In this document: positions 5,815-9,872 of the stretch, piece after piece
How positions within the stretch are numbered: the stretch's first letter is position 1
Layout: every line of letters begins with the position of its first letter
NCBI GenBank assembly: GCA_036272815.1
Contig: DATAYA010000071.1
Location: forward strand, 1 to 9,872
DNA: 9,872 bases
Reading direction: 5' to 3'
From: DATAYA01 sp036272815
GTDB lineage: Bacteria > Pseudomonadota > Alphaproteobacteria > Acetobacterales > Acetobacteraceae
Program-made: the position numbers and the translations under genes
The notes under the pieces: model-generated
Told to the model about the DNA's origin: nothing
Seen by the model: the letters and a program-made list of their open reading frames with translations, nothing else
Database searches by the model: none

Positions 5815-7299
5815 TCAGGCAAAGGCGCCGCCCGGCACGGTCGGCACACCCTCGAAGGTGATCGTCGTGCTGTCGGTGAGCACGAGCGTGGTCGCGCCGT
5901 CGCTGCTGGTGGCGCTCGCCACTGGGTTGGGACCGTAGCCGTCGAGCAGCACGCGGTCCCCCTTGGTGGGATCGAAACCGTAGATCTGGTCCTGGCCGCC
6001 GGAAGAGAGGCCGTCGACGAAGGCGTAGAGGTCGGCGCCGCCGCCGCCCAGCACCGTCTCGCTGCCGGTGCCACCGATGAAGGTCTCGGCGCCCGCGCCG
6101 CCGCCGAGCAGGTCGGCGCCCGACCCGGCGTAGAAGACGTTATCCCCGGTGCTGCCGACGCCGGTCAGCGTCTCGTTGCCGGCGCCCGCGATCAGCAGGT
6201 CCGGCCCGGCGCCGGCGGCCATCAGCAGGTCGCCGCTGCCGGCGCCAAAGATCGTCGTCGGCATCTGGCCGGCGATGATGAAGTTGTTTCCGGCCGAGCC
6301 GCCCTTATAGACGCCGCCGCCGGCGCCACCGTCGATCGTGGCGCTCCCGGTCCCGCCCACCACGGTCGAATTGCCGCCGCCGTTGACGAATTCGAGACTC
6401 CCGGCACCGCCGACCATCATCGCGTTGCCGGAAGCGAACACTGTCGCCGGCCCGGCGCCGCCGACGATCACGTCGCTGCCGGTCGAGAACACCACGCTCG
6501 GCCCGTCGCCGAGCGGCACGAGGCTGCTGCCCGGGCCGGTCGAGATTGTGCTGACGGCGCCCACGCCGCCGATCGCGACGCCGACCTCCACCGGGCCGGA
6601 CGCGCCCCCCTGGTCGACCGCCACGATCGCGAGCGTGTCGTCCGCCGCCTCTCCCGCGCCGGTGTAGGTGACGGTGGCCAGTTCCTGGTTGACGGCCGCG
6701 AAGCTGCCGACGAGCGACAGCGTGGGGCTGCCGGAGCCGGTAACCGCACCACCTGCGGCGGCGGCGGCGGCGAGCGTCCCGCTCTGGTCGGCGAGCGTCA
6801 CCGCCACGGCACCGCCGCCGTCCCCGCCGGTCGGGTCGGAGACCGACAGGCCCGCGACCGCGATCGCCATACCCTCGTCGGCGGCCAGCTCCGGCGGGCC
6901 ATCGATCGTCGGTGCTGAGGGCGCACCGGTCGCGATCTGCGTCGCGGCGTAGTCGATGCCGCCCTCTGCGTCGGTGCCCTCGAAGCTGAGCGTGTCGAAC
7001 GGTAGGCGCGTGGCCGGCACGCGATATTGCAGGTTCGCCAGCCCAGCATCCACGGCAGCGACGCTGCCGGTCATCGAGAGCTGCGTCGTGCCGGCCCCGT
7101 TCAGCGTCAACCCGGCGATCTCTCCGAGCGACAGCATCCCGGCGAGGTCGCCCGCGGTGATGGTGATCGGCGTGCCCGTCGCCGAGGCATAGGCGTCCTG
7201 GACGCTGAAACCGTGCAGCAGCGTGCTCTGCTGAAGGAAGACGGGGTAGAGCGCCGGAACGGTGAAAGCAGGTCCGGACGCCGTCGTCGTTGTGCTCAC
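5815..7299 (-). CDS. RTX-like beta-roll protein, probable type I secreted or surface protein
   Basis: The 494-residue protein is acidic and Gly/Ala/Thr-rich, with no Cys and only two Lys. Two cadherin-like modules lie at about residues 25-115 and 140-240, sharing a LSxxGSxAAVxxxLAxxxY pattern. Then about a dozen nonapeptide-like repeats (about 279-425) resemble the RTX consensus GGxGxDxUx. The early repeats lack the calcium-binding Asp (GGAGPATVF, GGTGSATID); later ones keep Asp or Glu (GAGPDLLI, GSGADLLGG, GTGSETVLG). The end (DQIYGFDPTKGDRVLLDGYG, then TTITFEGV) resembles C-termini of type I secreted proteins. No Sec signal peptide or lipobox is seen, consistent with type I export, but no transporter is nearby. 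The GTG start at 7299 follows GGGAG (7307-7311) at seven bases, and that site lies in a hairpin. Role unknown: adhesin, matrix or S-layer-like protein is possible. Confidence 0.75.
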   Translation of the reverse strand: MSTTTTASGPAFTVPALYPVFLQQSTLLHGFSVQDAYASATGTPITITAGDLAGMLSLGEIAGLTLNGAGTTQLSMTGSVAAVDAGLANLQYRVPATRLPFDTLSFEGTDAEGGIDYAATQIATGAPSAPTIDGPPELAADEGMAIAVAGLSVSDPTGGDGGGAVAVTLADQSGTLAAAAAAGGAVTGSGSPTLSLVGSFAAVNQELATVTYTGAGEAADDTLAIVAVDQGGASGPVEVGVAIGGVGAVSTISTGPGSSLVPLGDGPSVVFSTGSDVIVGGAGPATVFASGNAMMVGGAGSLEFVNGGGNSTVVGGTGSATIDGGAGGGVYKGGSAGNNFIIAGQMPTTIFGAGSGDLLMAAGAGPDLLIAGAGNETLTGVGSTGDNVFYAGSGADLLGGGAGAETFIGGTGSETVLGGGGADLYAFVDGLSSGGQDQIYGFDPTKGDRVLLDGYGPNPVASATSSDGATTLVLTDSTTITFEGVPTVPGGAFA

Positions 7300-7306
7300 G
7301 GCACGT

Positions 7307-7327
7307 CTCCCGCTGCTTTTGCGGGAG
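7307..7327 (-). promoter_or_regulatory. Hairpin sequestering the ribosome binding site of the RTX-like gene
   Basis: In the mRNA (minus strand) CTCCCGC (7327-7321) pairs perfectly with GCGGGAG (7313-7307) around the loop AAAAGCA. The 3' arm contains GGGAG, the only ribosome site in front of the GTG at 7299. When folded, the site is hidden, so translation could depend on temperature, a protein, an RNA or a translating ribosome. There is no T tract, so it is not a terminator. The pairing is seen; the role is inferred. Confidence 0.55.
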
Positions 7328-7362
7328 TGTGACTGCGGTCAGCGGCGCGGACGTGAAGACCG

Positions 7363-7396
7363 TGTCAAAAAGGACGGAAATTCGGGTGATGTCCTT
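7363..7396 (-). other. hisI / RTX-like gap: weak terminator or promoter-like signals
   Basis: On the minus strand AAGGAC (7396-7391) can pair with GTCCTT (7375-7370) across a 15-base loop and is followed by TTT, a weak terminator form for hisI. The same T tract runs into TTGACA (7368-7363), a perfect -35 hexamer for the RTX-like gene, but the -10 position 17 bases on (CCGCTG) is poor. Neither is firm. Confidence 0.25.
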
Positions 7397-7421
7397 CGCC
7401 CGGAAGGCTGCCGGACCGCGC

Positions 7422-7463
7422 GATCAGGCTGGGGCGCTCAGGCTGGGGCGATCAGGCTGGGGC
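7422..7463. repeat. Three tandem 14-base repeats over the end of hisI
   Basis: Units are GATCAGGCTGGGGC (7422-7435), GCTCAGGCTGGGGC (7436-7449) and GATCAGGCTGGGGC (7450-7463); the first and third are identical and the middle differs by one base. The hisI stop codon (7452-7454, minus strand) lies in the third unit, so the array looks like local duplication of the gene's last bases into the 3' flank. Fourteen is not a multiple of three. Confidence 0.9.
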
Positions 7464-7847
7464 GTCGCCGGTATCGGATCGGGCGTGGCCGTACAGCTCC
7501 TCCTCGGCCCGCTCCGGCGCCGCGATCTCGACCGGACCGTCGGGGCGCAGCGCCCGGTAGAAACACGACCGTCGCCCGGTGTGGCAGGCGACGCCGGTCT
7601 GGTCCACGAGCAGCAGGACCGCGTCGTCGTCGCAGTCGAGCCGCAGTTCGACCAGGCGTTGCACCTGGCCCGACGTTTCGCCCTTGCGCCAGAGCCGGTT
7701 GCGGCTGCGGCTGAAATAGGTGGCGCGGCCGCTCGCCAGGGTCTCGTCGATCGCAGCCTGGTTCATCCAGGCGAGCATCAATACCTCGCCCGTGTCGTAT
7801 TGCTGGGCGATAGCGGGGATGAGGTCTGGCGGCCCGATCGTCATCAT
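7452..7847 (-). CDS. hisI: Phosphoribosyl-AMP cyclohydrolase HisI
   Basis: HisI is a cytoplasmic enzyme that opens the purine ring of phosphoribosyl-AMP, the third step of histidine synthesis. With the chosen start it has 131 residues. Motifs: TGEVLMLAWMNQAA (19-32), ATYFSRSRNRLWRKGETSG (42-60), the metal-binding DCDDD (71-75), and VDQTGVACHTGRRSCF (81-96). The zinc-ligand cysteines Cys72, Cys88 and Cys95 and the Asp residues 71, 73 and 75 are all present. No HisE domain is fused; the C-terminus is a short acidic tail. The frame is open to an ATG at 7880, but GGAG (7853-7856) sits five bases before the ATG at 7847 and the longer form has no ribosome site; the next ATG at 7844 is also possible. 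The stop is inside the 14-base tandem array. No other his gene is in the window. Confidence 0.95.
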   Translation of the reverse strand: MMTIGPPDLIPAIAQQYDTGEVLMLAWMNQAAIDETLASGRATYFSRSRNRLWRKGETSGQVQRLVELRLDCDDDAVLLLVDQTGVACHTGRRSCFYRALRPDGPVEIAAPERAEEELYGHARSDTGDAPA

Positions 7848-7906
7848 GTGTGCTCCGAAACAGGCGAGGGGCGCTGCCATTAGCCCCGCCGTGTCTTACA
7901 ACCGCG

Positions 7907-9872
<1,966 letters not shown>

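Noticed and set aside
6020..6500. Repetitive DNA inside the RTX-like gene as a mobile element or CRISPR-like array
   Set aside because: The repetition follows codon periodicity of Gly-rich protein repeats; units are not conserved at DNA level and there are no spacers.
5602..6918. 438-residue open frame antisense to the RTX-like gene
   Set aside because: It overlaps the well-supported DUF1127 gene in another frame and mirrors the Gly-rich repeats; no ribosome site.

Overview
The window is very GC-rich DNA that looks chromosomal, almost certainly from an alphaproteobacterium. DUF2852 and DUF1127 genes, a UvrA with the GVSGGGKST Walker A variant, and GC-rich two-hairpin intergenic elements all fit the Rhodospirillales/Acetobacteraceae. 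That placement is an inference from gene content and style, not from a database match. I see no rRNA, tRNA, CRISPR array, transposase, phage gene or insertion sequence. Nine genes are supported; the first (secF) and last (uvrA) run off the window edges.

Layout from left to right. Positions 1-1935 (minus strand) hold secD followed by the 5' part of secF, the accessory subunits of the Sec translocon, with a two-hairpin repeat in the gap between them. No yajC lies directly upstream of secD. From a short divergent gap, a Gfo/Idh/MocA-type sugar dehydrogenase reads on the plus strand (2030-2989). It meets the next minus-strand block at a second copy of the repeat merged with a long bidirectional terminator hairpin. 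That block, in transcription order, is lpxB (lipid A disaccharide synthase), a TetR/AcrR regulator with a WHG-type C-terminal domain, and a DUF2852 membrane protein. Divergent from lpxB is a 71-residue DUF1127 gene (5595-5810). It converges, 4 bases apart, on a 494-residue RTX-like beta-roll protein (5815-7299, minus). Upstream of that lie hisI (histidine biosynthesis) and the C-terminal two thirds of uvrA (nucleotide excision repair), both minus.

The most interesting signal is regulatory. The same inverted repeat, ATGTGAA-N4/5-TTCACAT, occurs exactly in front of the DUF2852 gene and in the lpxB/DUF1127 divergent gap, with a weaker version over the lpxB stop/tetR start. This suggests a compact local regulon in which the TetR protein controls DUF2852, DUF1127 and perhaps its own operon with lpxB. 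Second, the RTX-like gene has a 7-bp perfect hairpin whose 3' arm is its own Shine-Dalgarno sequence, suggesting translational control. Third, the sugar dehydrogenase carries a DLMIHDLD motif reminiscent of dehydrogenases linked to lipid A amino-sugar synthesis, and it sits near lpxB. Most of the rest is conserved housekeeping.
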